Notes: a model not told the origin generated them from the sequence alone. DNA of 64,000 nt from an uncultured Sulfitobacter sp. (GCA_947502265.1 CANMZB010000001.1:1-64000), one strand, 5' to 3'; counted from the first letter of the stretch, positions 36,460 through 46,781 are shown. Translations and numbers: made by a program.

Positions 36460-37635
36460 ATGATCCCTTCCGTTCTCCCCACCTATTCCCGCGCGCCCCT
36501 GAGTTTTGTAAAAGGCGAAGGCAGTTGGCTGATCGAAGCGGACGGGCGACGTTTTCTCGATCTGGGTGCGGGCATCGGAGTCAATGCGTTGGGCCATGCC
36601 AATCCGGCGCTGATTAAGGCGCTGAGTGATCAGGCGGGATTGCTCTGGCACACGTCGAACCTTTACGAAATCCCGCAGCAGCAGGCGCTGGCCGACAAGC
36701 TGGTTGCGCATACCTTTGCCGATACGGTTTTTTTCACGAATTCCGGCACCGAAGCCTGCGAGATGGCCGTCAAAATGGCGCGCAAATACTTCTACGACAA
36801 AGGCCAGCCCGAGCGGGTCGAGATCATCACGTTCTCGGGCTCCTTCCACGGGCGCTCCTCTGCTGGCATCGCCGCCGCCGGTTCCGAGAAATTGACCAAA
36901 GGCTTCGGCCCGTTGCTGCCCGGTTTTGTGCATCTGGAATTCGGTGATCACGAGGCGCTGACAGCCGCAATCACCGAAACCACCTGCGCCGTGCTGGTCG
37001 AACCCGTTCAGGGCGAAGGCGGCATCCGCCCGCTGCCTGATGCCTGCCTCAAGGGCTTGCGTGATTTGTGCGACGAAAAAGGCATCCTGATGATCCTCGA
37101 CGAGGTGCAATGCGGTGTGGGCCGCACGGGTAGGCTTTTCGCCCATGAATGGGCAGGCATCACGCCCGACATCATGATGGTTGCCAAAGGTATCGGCGGC
37201 GGCTTTCCCCTTGGTGCGGTGCTGGCCACCGAAGACGCCGCGTCGGGTATGACGGCAGGCACCCACGGCTCCACCTATGGCGGCAACCCGCTGGGTTGCG
37301 CCGTGGGATGTGCTGTCATGGATATCATTGCCGATCCGGCGTTTCTGGCCGATGTAAACCGCAAGGCGGGCCTGTTGCGTCAAAAGCTCGAAGGGCTCGC
37401 CGCGAGTCACCCTGACGTATTCGAAACCGTACGCGGATCGGGTCTAATGCTGGGCCTGAAATGCAAAACCGACCCCGTCGCCGTGGTCCAGGCAGGATAT
37501 GCTGAGGAAGTCATCACCGTGCCGGCCTCCGACAACGTTGTGCGTCTGCTACCGCCGCTCACCATCACCGATGCAGAGATCACCGAAGCCATCACCCGCC
37601 TTGATCGCGCTGCCAGCAGTCTTGGCGCTACCTGA
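36460..37635 (+). CDS. argD: Acetylornithine aminotransferase
   Basis: A 391-residue class III PLP aminotransferase of arginine biosynthesis (N-acetyl-glutamate semialdehyde to N-acetylornithine). FTNSGTEACEMAVKMARKY, FSGSFHGRSSAG, LVEPVQGEGG, LMILDEVQCGVGRTG and the Schiff-base region VAKGIGGGFPLGA (Lys near 240) are present. ATG 36460 has GAGG nine bases upstream. The argF gene follows after 72 bases. Confidence 0.93.
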   Translation: MIPSVLPTYSRAPLSFVKGEGSWLIEADGRRFLDLGAGIGVNALGHANPALIKALSDQAGLLWHTSNLYEIPQQQALADKLVAHTFADTVFFTNSGTEACEMAVKMARKYFYDKGQPERVEIITFSGSFHGRSSAGIAAAGSEKLTKGFGPLLPGFVHLEFGDHEALTAAITETTCAVLVEPVQGEGGIRPLPDACLKGLRDLCDEKGILMILDEVQCGVGRTGRLFAHEWAGITPDIMMVAKGIGGGFPLGAVLATEDAASGMTAGTHGSTYGGNPLGCAVGCAVMDIIADPAFLADVNRKAGLLRQKLEGLAASHPDVFETVRGSGLMLGLKCKTDPVAVVQAGYAEEVITVPASDNVVRLLPPLTITDAEITEAITRLDRAASSLGAT

Positions 37636-37660
37636 TCTTCATTTGGCCCTTAAACTCACC

Positions 37661-37680
37661 TTCGGGGGCTTGCCCCCGAA
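37661..37680 (+). other. Hairpin in the argD-argF spacer
   Basis: TTCGGGGGC / GCCCCCGAA arms with a two-base loop (or eight pairs with CTTG loop) 26 bases after argD. No T tract; it may stabilise the argD end of the message. Confidence 0.4.
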
Positions 37681-37707
37681 AGCGCCCTATCAGCAAAGAC
37701 CACATTC

Positions 37708-38613
37708 ATGAATCATTTTCTCGACATCGATAAAACCGCCCCCGAAGCGCTACGCCACATCATCGACAGTGCCGCCGATATGAAGGCTGCGCGCAACGGC
37801 CGCCCGCGCGGCGCGCCGGATGACGACCAGCCGCTCAAAGACCACATGGTCGCGCTCATCTTTGAAAAGCCGTCCACCCGTACGCGCGTATCGTTTGACG
37901 TGGGTGTACGCCAGATGGGCGGGCAGACGCTGGTTTTGTCGGGCGCGGACATGCAGCTTGGCCATGGCGAAACCATCGCCGATACCGCGCGAGTTCTTTC
38001 GCGCTATGTTGACCTGATCATGATCCGCACGTTCGAGGAACAAACCCTGCTCGACATGGCCGAATACGCCACCGTGCCGGTGATCAACGGGCTGACCAAC
38101 CGTTCGCACCCCTGTCAGATCATGGCCGATATCATGACTTTCGAAGAACACAACGGCCCGATCAAGGGCAAGAAAGTCGTCTGGTCCGGTGACGGCAACA
38201 ATGTGTTCGCCAGCTTCGCCCATGCGGCAAAGCAGTTCGATTTCGACCTCACCTTCACCGGCCCGCCGACGCTTGATCCCGAAGCCGCGCTGAGCGGACT
38301 TTACTCGGTCGAACGCGATCCGCACAAGGCGGTCGAGGGAGCCGATCTGATTGTGACGGACACATGGGTGTCGATGCACGATCCGCAATCCGCGCGCGAG
38401 CGCCGTCATAACCAGCTGCGCGGTTATCAGGTAAATGATGCGCTGATGGCGCGCGCCAAGGACGATGCATTGTTTATGCACTGCCTGCCTGCCCACCGCG
38501 AAGACGAAGCGACGAGTTCGGTAATGGATGGCCCCAATTCGGTGGTTTTCGACGAAGCCGAAAACCGCCTGCACGCCCAAAAAGCAGTCATGCGCTGGTG
38601 CCTCGGAAAATAG
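37708..38613 (+). CDS. argF: Ornithine carbamoyltransferase
   Basis: A 301-residue enzyme making citrulline from ornithine and carbamoyl phosphate. Carbamoyl-phosphate loop [10 protein letters not shown], then [10 protein letters not shown] and the C-terminal ornithine-site HCLPAHRED are all present. Lies directly after argD, forming an argDF unit common in alphaproteobacteria. Confidence 0.96.
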   Translation: MNHFLDIDKTAPEALRHIIDSAADMKAARNGRPRGAPDDDQPLKDHMVALIFEKPSTRTRVSFDVGVRQMGGQTLVLSGADMQLGHGETIADTARVLSRYVDLIMIRTFEEQTLLDMAEYATVPVINGLTNRSHPCQIMADIMTFEEHNGPIKGKKVVWSGDGNNVFASFAHAAKQFDFDLTFTGPPTLDPEAALSGLYSVERDPHKAVEGADLIVTDTWVSMHDPQSARERRHNQLRGYQVNDALMARAKDDALFMHCLPAHREDEATSSVMDGPNSVVFDEAENRLHAQKAVMRWCLGK

Positions 38614-38757
38614 CACGCTTCTCCTGCGCTTTGCCATGATCCGCGTGGGGGGCAGTCCGGCCTGCCGGTGTGCTCCCGCCCTTTCCGGATCGCTGCTTGT
38701 CCGCAAGATGCAAATGCCGCAGACTTGCGCAGGGCGGCATGAAGGAGAGCGGAACAC

Positions 38758-40173
38758 ATGAGCGACAGTGCAGCCGATATCGGTATTTATGGTCTGGGAA
38801 CGATGGGCAGCGCTCTTGCGCTTAATTTGGCCGAAAACGGATTTCGCGTTGCTGTCACCAACCGCGAGGTCGACTGGATCGTGCCGTTTATCGAAAGGGC
38901 GGGGGTGTTGGGCGCGCAGCTGGTCCCTGCGCATGATCTTGCGGCCTTTGTCGCGGCCCTTAAACCGCCGCGCGTGATCCTTTTCATGATTCCATCCGGC
39001 GCGCCGCTGGATGCGATGATCGACGCAGTGTTGCCCTTTCTGTCGGGTGGCGACACGCTCGTTGATGGCGGCAATGCGGATTTTCACGATACCCGCCGTC
39101 GCGCGGTGCGAATCGAACGGGCGGGCAAGCATTTCGTTGGCATGGGTGTTTCAGGCGGCGCCGAAGGCGCGCGCCACGGACCGTCGATGATGGTCGGCGG
39201 TTCGGTTCAAAGCTGGCAACAGTTGCAGCCCATGGCACAAGCCGTCGCCGCACGGTTCAAGGATGATCCCTGTGTGGCGCATCTGGGGCCGGACGGCGCA
39301 GGCCACTTCGTCAAGACGGTTCACAACGGCATCGAATACGCCGACATGCAGATGATCGCCGAAATCTACGGGCTGTTGCGTGATGCGGGCGGTTGGGATG
39401 CGGCGCGCATCGGGGCGCTTTTTGAGCAGTGGCAAACCGGCCCGCTCGGTTCTTATCTAATCGAGGTCAGCGCCGCAGTCTTGCAGGCAACCGATCCCGA
39501 AACCGGCAAGCCGGTGGTCGATGTGATTATGGACAGGGCGGGGCAAAAAGGAACAGGCCGCTGGACCGTGATCGAAGCGTTGAAAATGGGCCAGTCCGCC
39601 AGCACTATCGAAGCAGCGGTGGGCGCGCGCAGTTGGTCGTCGGAAAAATCCGCGCGTGTCGCTGCGCAGGCTGTGTTGGACGCGGGTGCACTTGAGGGGG
39701 AGTTGCCATCCGACAGTGATCTGGCGCAGGCGCTTTTGGCCAGTCGCATCCTTGCCCATGCGCAAGGGTTTCGCCTGCTTGTGGCGGCGTCGGATGAATT
39801 CGGCTGGTCCCTCGATCTGGCGCGGATTTCGGAAATCTGGCGCGCGGGCTGCATCATCCGCTCTGTTTTGCTTGATGATCTGGCGGCGGCATTGCGCGCC
39901 GGTGTTCCCCATGGCCAGCTGATCCTTGCGCCCGATATCGCCGCGCAGCTGAGTGCCTTGATGCCTGCCTTGCGGCGCACGGTGGCGGCGGGCGTGCAGG
40001 TGGGGGTGGCGTTGCCTGCGCTGTCGGCGGGGCTTGCGTGGTATGACAGCGCGCGCCGCGCACGCGGTACGGCCAATCTTTTGCAGGCGCAGCGTGATTT
40101 CTTTGGCGCGCACGGATTTGCGCGGACAGACCGCGACGGCAGCTTTCACGGCGATTGGCCCACACGCGGCTAA
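38758..40173 (+). CDS. gnd: 6-phosphogluconate dehydrogenase, decarboxylating
   Basis: A 471-residue NADP-dependent enzyme converting 6-phosphogluconate to ribulose 5-phosphate. GLGTMGSALALNLAENGF (Rossmann), VTNRE (the Arg that favours NADP), GVSGGAEGARHGPSMMVGG, catalytic Lys/Asn in HFVKTVHNGIEYADMQ, and the C-terminal substrate-binding helices are present. GGAGAG lies nine bases before the ATG. Confidence 0.95.
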   Translation: MSDSAADIGIYGLGTMGSALALNLAENGFRVAVTNREVDWIVPFIERAGVLGAQLVPAHDLAAFVAALKPPRVILFMIPSGAPLDAMIDAVLPFLSGGDTLVDGGNADFHDTRRRAVRIERAGKHFVGMGVSGGAEGARHGPSMMVGGSVQSWQQLQPMAQAVAARFKDDPCVAHLGPDGAGHFVKTVHNGIEYADMQMIAEIYGLLRDAGGWDAARIGALFEQWQTGPLGSYLIEVSAAVLQATDPETGKPVVDVIMDRAGQKGTGRWTVIEALKMGQSASTIEAAVGARSWSSEKSARVAAQAVLDAGALEGELPSDSDLAQALLASRILAHAQGFRLLVAASDEFGWSLDLARISEIWRAGCIIRSVLLDDLAAALRAGVPHGQLILAPDIAAQLSALMPALRRTVAAGVQVGVALPALSAGLAWYDSARRARGTANLLQAQRDFFGAHGFARTDRDGSFHGDWPTRG

Positions 40174-40214
40174 CCGAAACCGTGGTGGGCGCTATGTCGG
40201 AGAAACCGCCGCTG

Positions 40215-40829
40215 CTAATCGTCGCTTAACAGGCCCAGACGGCTGGCATGCAGGGTTGCTTCGGCGCGGTTGCTGATTTCGAGCTTGCGGTAGGTGGATT
40301 TGATGTGGGTAATCACGGTGCTTTCGGCGATGCCCAATGCGTCCGACACCTCGGCCACGCGCAGCCCGCGCGCGATCATGCACAGCACCCCCGTCTCGCG
40401 GCGGGTGAGCTTCGCGTCCGGTTCGAAGTGCGGGCCTGTCAGCTTGAAATGATGCATGATCCGGCGCGCGATTTGTGGACAAAGCGCGGGGACGCCTTCG
40501 AGCAACATTTTCAACTGATGGGTGATCATCGCGTCCGTGTCGCTTTTGAGCAGGTAGCCCTGCGCGCCGGCGGCCAGCGCAGTGGTGACCACGCAACGAC
40601 AATCGGGTTGGGCCTTTGCGATGTGGCGCAAAAGCTCCGTTCCGTTGCCGTCCGGCAGGCTCAGATCCACCAGCGCCAGATTGAAGGTGTGCTTCTGGGT
40701 GGCCTCGATTGCCGCCTGTAACGTGCCTGTCTGGATCAGCTTTGCATCGGGAAACAGCGTTGCCACAATGCCTGCCAGCCATTCGCGCGCGTGCCGCACA
40801 TCTTCAAGCAAGAGCACGCTTTCGATCAT
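40215..40829 (-). CDS. LuxR/NarL-type response regulator with a shortened receiver domain
   Basis: A 204-residue regulator. The receiver domain has the phospho-acceptor Asp55 (LALVDLSLPDG) and the conserved Lys95 (GAQGYLLKSD). The Asp-Lys distance is 40 residues, while about 50 is usual: after VVTT the sequence jumps to ALAAGAQGY, so about 11 residues covering the loop and helix alpha-4 are absent. The LuxR helix-turn-helix (LTRRETGVLCMIARGLRVAEVSDALGIAESTVITHIKSTYRKL) is complete. The gene overlaps the histidine-kinase reading frame by 4 bases. Since the kinase is broken, the pair is probably decaying. Confidence 0.85.
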   Translation of the reverse strand: MIESVLLLEDVRHAREWLAGIVATLFPDAKLIQTGTLQAAIEATQKHTFNLALVDLSLPDGNGTELLRHIAKAQPDCRCVVTTALAAGAQGYLLKSDTDAMITHQLKMLLEGVPALCPQIARRIMHHFKLTGPHFEPDAKLTRRETGVLCMIARGLRVAEVSDALGIAESTVITHIKSTYRKLEISNRAEATLHASRLGLLSDD

Positions 40830-42557
40830 TGCGCAGCCGCTTTCGTACGCACAGCATCGGGATGGATCGGTAGGTCAACCGTGATCCGGGTCCCGCTTTT
40901 ACCGTCCGCGCGCGCCACCACGCGCCCGCGTCCCGCCAGCGCATCTGCGCGCTCGACAATGTTCGTGATGCCGTTGCCACCGTTGAAATTTGCCACTTTC
41001 CCCTGCACGGATGCTGCCGCCGTGCCGTTTCCATCGTCGAGAACGACAAGTGTTATCATCGTGTCTGTATGGCTGATGGTGATGTCTACCTCGTGCGCCT
41101 GCGCGTGGCGCAAGACATTCGACACCGCCTCGCGCAGGATGGAGCGCAAACCGTTGATTATTTCGAACGGCACCAGCGGGCTTTCGCCTTCGGGATCAAA
41201 GCCGGTTTCGTCGTGCCAGCGCAGCAGCAGATTTCCCGCCTCCAGCCGCGCGGCGGTTTCGGTACGCAGATCGGCAAGGATCGCGCCGATGTCATAATGC
41301 GCCTGAAAGCCGTCGTTGATGATGGTGCGCAGATCGGCAAGACTGTCACGCAACAGATCGTCCTTGCGGCCAAGCTCGCGCGAGTGCAGCGCGCTCAAAA
41401 GCTGCGCGCCGATGTTGTCGTGAATATCCCGGCTGATGCGGTCCCGTTCCAAAGTGACGCCCCGCTCGTAAGAGCGCCTGCTTTCGGCGGCAAGCTCGTG
41501 GGTTTGCACAAGGTTCGTCGCCACTTCGAGGTCGTCACGGTTGAACAGGCGGCGTCCGCGCATCGCATAGCGTAGCCGCCGCGGTGCCTGATCGTCCACG
41601 CCGGGGACCAGCAGGCCAAGGCCGTCCTCGTCGATGCGGGCCTTGTCGACCGGATACGAAAGCTGTTCGGGGGAGCGAGGGGATTGAACACATCGCCCAG
41701 CAGCCGGTCCCAGCGACGGGTATGCTCTGCCTGTGAGGGCGACAGGGCGACGCCGAAGATTTCCGGCATTTTCCCGGCCAGCGTGCTGGAGCGTCGCTGC
41801 AAAAGCCTGCGCAACATCAGTTGGCGCAGCGGGAAGTATAAAAACCCCGTCAGAAAAAGCGCACCGGTGAGGGACAGCTAGGGCTGCGTTTGCAACAGGC
41901 GCAGAATGACCACATCAAGTGCAAGCAACAGCAACATACCGCTCAGCCAAAGCCAGATGTAATAGGACCAGCGATCAAGGTTGAGCACTTTGTAGCGTAA
42001 TAGCCCCAACGCCAGCCCCACATGCATCACGTTGAAGAAAGCAAAGGCGTAGCCCTGGCTGACCAGACCGGTTTGCGCCAGCCCCAGCAGGGGTGGGGCC
42101 ACGACCAAAAATACGAACAGTGAACATCCGGCAAGCGAGACAAGGATGAACCAGCGCAGTCCGGCGCGGTTTACCGGCTCGCGGCGGCTGCGGACCCATT
42201 GCACGACCCCAAGCAAAAGCGCCGTCGTCGTTTCGGCCAGCGTGCCCATCGCTACCATATTGTCCGGCCCGACCTGCAAGATGTTGGCGACAATAAGGCT
42301 TCCAAAAAGCGCGGCAGGCACCAGCAGCCAGACCGGACTGAACAACGGTTTGGGATATTGCGTGAAAAGACCCAGCAGCTAAGCTGGTCCTGCTCTTCCA
42401 GAAGGTCGGTTTCGATAATGGATATATCGTTGAGCGAGGTCGGAACAGCACCCGGCGGTAACTCCAGATGTGGTTGCGCCAATGCAATCACCAGCGCGAT
42501 GGTTGTCAGGCTTAAACTGACCAGCGCAAAGACCAGCATGGTGACAGCGGGCGGCAA
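40826..42557 (-). pseudogene. Sensor histidine kinase broken by two frameshifts and an amber stop
   Basis: The parts read in order on the minus strand: a membrane segment MLVFALVSLSLTTIALVIAL... from 42557; a frame change near 42370; a multi-spanning region (LLVPAALFGSLIVANILQ to LLLLALDVVILRLLQTQP); an in-frame TAG at 41880; LSLTGALFLTGFLYFPLRQL; a second frame change in a C5 tract near 41670; then the HisKA_3-type dimerisation part with phospho-His in ERDRISRDIHDNIGAQLL and a HATPase domain (VVLDDGNG, GGNGITNIVERADAL) ending at 40826. The last part alone has an ATG at 41599 and could yield a soluble fragment. Confidence 0.85.
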
Positions 42558-42614
42558 TCGGTAGGGGGGTGGGCATCATATGTCCGGCCTAGCGGGGGTG
42601 ATAATAAATACTAT

Positions 42615-42653
42615 CCCCTAAAGGGGTGAGACGACGGCCCCTAAAGGGGTGAG
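42615..42653. promoter_or_regulatory. Tandem pair of CCCCTAAAGGGGTGAG sites
   Basis: Two identical 16-base copies (42615-42630 and 42638-42653), repeat distance 23 bases, each with the palindromic core CCCCTAAAGGGG. They lie about 60-100 bases upstream of the histidine-kinase frame, in the position of an operator. Such a site may be bound by the adjacent LuxR-type regulator. Confidence 0.6.
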
Positions 42654-42726
42654 GCAATGGAAACCACGGTGCAGCTGCAAAGCCGGTGCGGCAAGGAAAA
42701 AATCCGCAACGGCTTGTGACGAGGGC

Positions 42727-45150
42727 TCAGGTGCCGCGCGGTTTGGCGCGTAAAGTCGGGTCGGCGGCGCGCGGGTCTTCGGGCCAGGGGTGGCGCGGAT
42801 AACGCCCGCGCATGTCCTTGCGCACATCCGCATAGGAACTGTCCCAGAAGCCCGGCAGATCGGTAGTGACCTGAACGGGGCGCTGGGCGGGGGACAGCAG
42901 CGTCACCTGCACAGGCTGGCCCGCCACGGTCGGATGATCCGTTACACCGAACATCTCCTGCAGGCGAACCGAGATTTGCGGGGTGTCACCGTCATAGTCG
43001 ATGGCAATGCGCCGACCCAGCGGTGTCTCGAAAGCGGGCGGCGCGGCGCGGTCCAGCATCTGTTGCTGGTTCCAGTCCAGCCGCGCGCGCAAGGCGGGCA
43101 GCAGATCAAAGCGCTTCCAGTCGGCGGTGCTGCGCACACCTGTCAGATGTGGCAGGAGCCAGTCTTCCAATGTTGCCATCAGGTGGGTTTCAGAGAAATC
43201 AGGAAAATCTTTGTGCTCGCCCAGCAGTGTTGCGCGGCGCAAAAAGCGCGCGGCGGCTTTGTCGGGCCGCAGGCCCAGCTGCGTTATCCCCTCAAGCATG
43301 GCGCGCGCGACCTGATCGTCGGGTGCATCGGGCCACATGCGGTCGTCCAGCACCAGCGCGCCAAAGCGTTCCTGCCGCCGGGTTTCGACCCGCCCTTCGC
43401 GGCGCGACCATGCGCAGTGATCGTGCCATGCGATTTGATCGCTAAATGCTGTGCGCAGCGCGCTTTCACTCAGGGGGGTGCCTTGGCGGATGCGGGCCTC
43501 GCGCGGGTCGCCGTCCAGATCGGTGGCCACCAGCAGGCGCACCCCCGCCAGCGGATCCCCCTCGGGCACGACAGCGCCCTTGCCCCCCGACAAAACAAAG
43601 CGCGCGCCGTCGCCTTTGCGGCGCAGGCCGATCCGGTCGGGGTAGGCAAGTGCGGCGAGCGTGCCGATGTCGGTTGGCCCTTCCGGCGCAGTGTCGCGGC
43701 GCAGGCGCTTTGCCTCGGTCCGGATGCGGGCGAGGGTGGCGTGATGCACCTCTGCGGGAACGCGTTCACCTGCAACGGCGCGCATCCGGTGCGTGAGGTC
43801 CAGGGGCGCGCCGCGCAGCGGATCGCGTTCGGCAAGGATCGCGGCCAGCGTGGCCGCAGGCGGACCGCCGAGCGTGACCATATGCGCAAGTCGGGGATGC
43901 AGCGGCAGGCGCGCAAGGGTGCGGCCATGCGCAGTGATAAGCCCGCGCGAATCCAGCGCGCCCAGCATTTGCAACAGCGCTTTGGCCTCTGCCAAACGGC
44001 CCTCGTGCGGGGGCGTGACAAAGCGTAATTCCTCCGCCTGCGCGCCCCAAAGGGCCAGTTCCAGCGCAAAGGCACCCAGATCGCCGCTCTCGATCTCGGC
44101 GGGCGGGTAGGCGGGGAGCGCACCGTCTTCGCCGCGTGTCCACAGCTTGTAGGCGGTGCCGGTGCTCATCCGGCCTGCGCGGCCCGCGCGCTGGGTCGCT
44201 TCGGCCTGCGTCACGCGGGTGGTGATCAGGCGCGACATGCCTGAAGACGGGTTGAACTCCGCGCGCCGCGCGCGGCCTGCGTCCACCACAATGCGGATGC
44301 CTTCGATGGTCAGGGAGGTTTCTGCGATGGATGTGGCCAGCACCACTTTGCGGCCCTCGGGCGCGGGATCAATCGCGGCGCGTTGCGCTTTGAAATCCAT
44401 CGCGCCAAACAGCGGGGCGATGGTGCAATCCTTCGGGGCCTGCCGCGCCAGCAGCGTCTGGACACGGCGGATTTCGCCCTCGCCGGGCAGGAAGACCAGC
44501 GCGGAACCTTCGGCCTCGTTCAACGCTTTGAGCACCAGATCGGCCACCGCTGTTTCGAACCGCACGGATTTGCCGACAGGATGATCCAGCCACACGGGCG
44601 TGACGGCAAAACTGCGCCCTTGCGAGGTGACAACGGGCGCGTCCATCACTGCGGCGACCGGTGCTGCGTCCAGCGTGGCGGACATGGCGACGAGCATCAG
44701 GTCATCGCGCAGCGCGCCCGCGATTTCGAGACACAGCGCCAGCCCCAGATCGGCGTTAAGGGAGCGTTCATGAAATTCGTCGAAGATCACGGCACCGACA
44801 TCGGGCAGATCGGGCGCGTCTTGGATCATCCGCGTCAGGATGCCTTCGGTGACGACCTCGATGCGTGTGGATTTTGACACGGCAGAGGCACCGCGCACAC
44901 GGTAGCCGACGGTCTGGCCGACGGGGTCGCCCAACGTTTGTGCCATGCGTTCGGCGGCGGCGCGTGCGGCAAGGCGGCGTGGCTCCAGCATCAGGATACG
45001 GCCCTGTGTCAATCCCGCATCCAGCATGGCAAGCGGTACGCGCGTTGTTTTGCCCGCACCCGGCGGCGCTTGCAAAACAACGCGTCCGCTGGCGCGCAAT
45101 GCGTCCAGCACTTGGGGCATCACGGCGTCTATGGGCAGTTTGAATGACAT
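42727..45150 (-). CDS. hrpB: ATP-dependent helicase HrpB
   Basis: An 807-residue DExH-box helicase. Walker A APPGAGKTTRVPL, motif II DEFHERS, motif III SATLD, motif VI QRAGRAGR, followed by the HA2 and HrpB C-terminal domains (DLPGFWDSSYADVRKDMRGRYPRHPWPEDP). An ATG at 45150 begins MSFKLPIDAVMPQVLDALRA, the normal family start. Function of HrpB is not settled; RNA helicase activity is assumed. Divergent from meaB. Confidence 0.92.
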   Translation of the reverse strand: MSFKLPIDAVMPQVLDALRASGRVVLQAPPGAGKTTRVPLAMLDAGLTQGRILMLEPRRLAARAAAERMAQTLGDPVGQTVGYRVRGASAVSKSTRIEVVTEGILTRMIQDAPDLPDVGAVIFDEFHERSLNADLGLALCLEIAGALRDDLMLVAMSATLDAAPVAAVMDAPVVTSQGRSFAVTPVWLDHPVGKSVRFETAVADLVLKALNEAEGSALVFLPGEGEIRRVQTLLARQAPKDCTIAPLFGAMDFKAQRAAIDPAPEGRKVVLATSIAETSLTIEGIRIVVDAGRARRAEFNPSSGMSRLITTRVTQAEATQRAGRAGRMSTGTAYKLWTRGEDGALPAYPPAEIESGDLGAFALELALWGAQAEELRFVTPPHEGRLAEAKALLQMLGALDSRGLITAHGRTLARLPLHPRLAHMVTLGGPPAATLAAILAERDPLRGAPLDLTHRMRAVAGERVPAEVHHATLARIRTEAKRLRRDTAPEGPTDIGTLAALAYPDRIGLRRKGDGARFVLSGGKGAVVPEGDPLAGVRLLVATDLDGDPREARIRQGTPLSESALRTAFSDQIAWHDHCAWSRREGRVETRRQERFGALVLDDRMWPDAPDDQVARAMLEGITQLGLRPDKAAARFLRRATLLGEHKDFPDFSETHLMATLEDWLLPHLTGVRSTADWKRFDLLPALRARLDWNQQQMLDRAAPPAFETPLGRRIAIDYDGDTPQISVRLQEMFGVTDHPTVAGQPVQVTLLSPAQRPVQVTTDLPGFWDSSYADVRKDMRGRYPRHPWPEDPRAADPTLRAKPRGT

Positions 45151-45244
45151 GGCGTCCTTATCGGGTCTTGGCCCGCGCTGGGCAAGGCTGGACATTTGGC
45201 GCGCCGCCGCCGAAAAACGACCGGAACGACAAGAGGGTGCACCG

Positions 45245-46219
45245 ATGGACATGAAAGACACCGCAGAGCGCATCCGCGCAGGCGAACGCCGTGCGCTGGC
45301 CCGTGCGATCACATTAGTCGAAAGCGGGCGTGCCGATCATCGCGCGCAGGCAACCGAGCTGTTGGCGGCGCTGGGCACGCGGCGCGAGGCGCTGCGCATC
45401 GGATTGTCCGGCACGCCTGGAGTGGGCAAATCGACCTTTATAGAGACCTTTGGCCTGATGTTGACGGCGCTGGGCAAACGGGTGGCGGTATTGGCCGTCG
45501 ATCCAAGTTCGGCGCGATCCGGCGGTTCGATCCTTGGCGACAAGACGCGGATGGACCTGTTGAGCCGCGATCCGATGGCGTTTATCCGGCCCTCGCCCAG
45601 CCAGACCCATCTGGGCGGCGTCGCGCGCCGCACCCGCGAGGCGGTGGCGCTGTGTGAGGCGGCGGGATTCGATGTGGTGTTGATCGAAACGGTTGGGGTG
45701 GGGCAGTCGGAGACGGTTGTGGCGCAAATGTCTGATCTGTTCTTGTTGCTGTTGGCTCCGGCGGGCGGGGACGAGCTGCAAGGGGTTAAGCGCGGCATCA
45801 TGGAGATGGCCGATCTGATTGTGGTGAACAAGGCCGATGGTGATCTTAAAGCGACGGCTATGCGCACGCGCGCCGACTATTCGGGCGCGCTGCGGCTGTT
45901 GCGCAAGCGTCCGCAAGATCCCGAGGGCTATCCGCGTGCGCTCACCGTTTCCGCGCTTGAAAACCGCGGCTTGCCAGAGGTGTGGGAGGCGCTTGAGACG
46001 CTTGCCGACTGGCGACGTGCCGAAGGTTTCTGGGATGCCACACGCGCCGCACAGGCGCGCTATTGGTTCGAGGATGCGGTGAAATCGGCGTTGCTGGCGC
46101 AGCTTGAGCGGCCCCGCGCGCGCGCGGCATTGGCGGCCCTTAGCGATGCTGTCGCGGCAGGAGAGAAAGAACCAACTGCCGCGGCGCGTGATTTTGTGCG
46201 CGATTTGGGGCAGCTATAG
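45245..46219 (+). CDS. meaB: Methylmalonyl-CoA mutase-associated GTPase MeaB
   Basis: A 324-residue G3E-type P-loop GTPase (ArgK/MeaB). Walker A GTPGVGKSTFIETFG, VLAVDPSSARSGGSILGDKTRM, ETVGVGQSE, and the base-recognition NKAD in LIVVNKADGD. It loads or protects adenosylcobalamin-dependent methylmalonyl-CoA mutase; the mutase gene is not in the window. ATG 45245 preceded by AAGAGGGTG. Confidence 0.92.
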   Translation: MDMKDTAERIRAGERRALARAITLVESGRADHRAQATELLAALGTRREALRIGLSGTPGVGKSTFIETFGLMLTALGKRVAVLAVDPSSARSGGSILGDKTRMDLLSRDPMAFIRPSPSQTHLGGVARRTREAVALCEAAGFDVVLIETVGVGQSETVVAQMSDLFLLLLAPAGGDELQGVKRGIMEMADLIVVNKADGDLKATAMRTRADYSGALRLLRKRPQDPEGYPRALTVSALENRGLPEVWEALETLADWRRAEGFWDATRAAQARYWFEDAVKSALLAQLERPRARAALAALSDAVAAGEKEPTAAARDFVRDLGQL

Positions 46220-46362
46220 ACAACAAAGCCGCCCAATCGGGTTGACCCGCGCTGCGATTCCCCCTAAAGCCAGCGGACCAATTTAAGGATCGCCGCCCAC
46301 GCGACCTGTTTAGCTGTGGTGATGCACCGATGTGTGCAAAACCCTATCAAGAGGATAAGCTC

Positions 46363-46662
46363 ATGTCGCGCCGCTGCGAATTGACCGGAAAAGGCCCGAT
46401 GTCGGGCAACAATGTAAGCCACGCCAAGAACCGCACGCGCCGTCGGTTCCTGCCAAACCTGAACGACACCACGCTGCAATCCGAAGCGCTGGGTCGTGGT
46501 TTCAAACTGCGCATTACTTCTGCTGCCCTGCGCAGCGTTGATCACCGTGGTGGTCTGGACAAGTTTCTTGCGAAAGCAAAAGACACCGATCTGTCCGAAG
46601 GCGCGCTGAAGATCAAAAAAGCGATCAAGAAATCCGGCATGGAAGCGGACGTTCTGTCCTAA
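46363..46662 (+). CDS. rpmB: 50S ribosomal protein L28
   Basis: A 99-residue protein, [27 protein letters not shown]..., the standard L28 N-terminus, with an extended C-terminus ([15 protein letters not shown]) seen in alphaproteobacteria. GAGGATAAGCTC precedes the ATG at 46363. A strong terminator follows. Confidence 0.97.
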   Translation: MSRRCELTGKGPMSGNNVSHAKNRTRRRFLPNLNDTTLQSEALGRGFKLRITSAALRSVDHRGGLDKFLAKAKDTDLSEGALKIKKAIKKSGMEADVLS

Positions 46663-46687
46663 GCTGGCCAACCGGCACGTTCTGCAC

Positions 46688-46715
46688 AACCCCGGCCTGT
46701 GAACAGGCCGGGGTT
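46688..46715 (+). terminator. Intrinsic terminator of rpmB
   Basis: AACCCCGGCCTG / CAGGCCGGGGTT, twelve pairs, TGAA loop, followed by GTTGCGTTTT. Confidence 0.85.
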
Positions 46716-46781
46716 GTTGCGTTTTAGGCCAGTGTTTTGGACCAGTGTTTGCGTGGCCCGAAAGCCAGAAGGAAGCCTGTG

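Noticed and set aside
37750..39132. Long minus-strand frame over argF and gnd
   Set aside because: Antisense to two well-supported genes and has no domain content.
42790..44028. Long plus-strand frame inside hrpB
   Set aside because: Mirror of the hrpB coding strand, no recognisable motifs.
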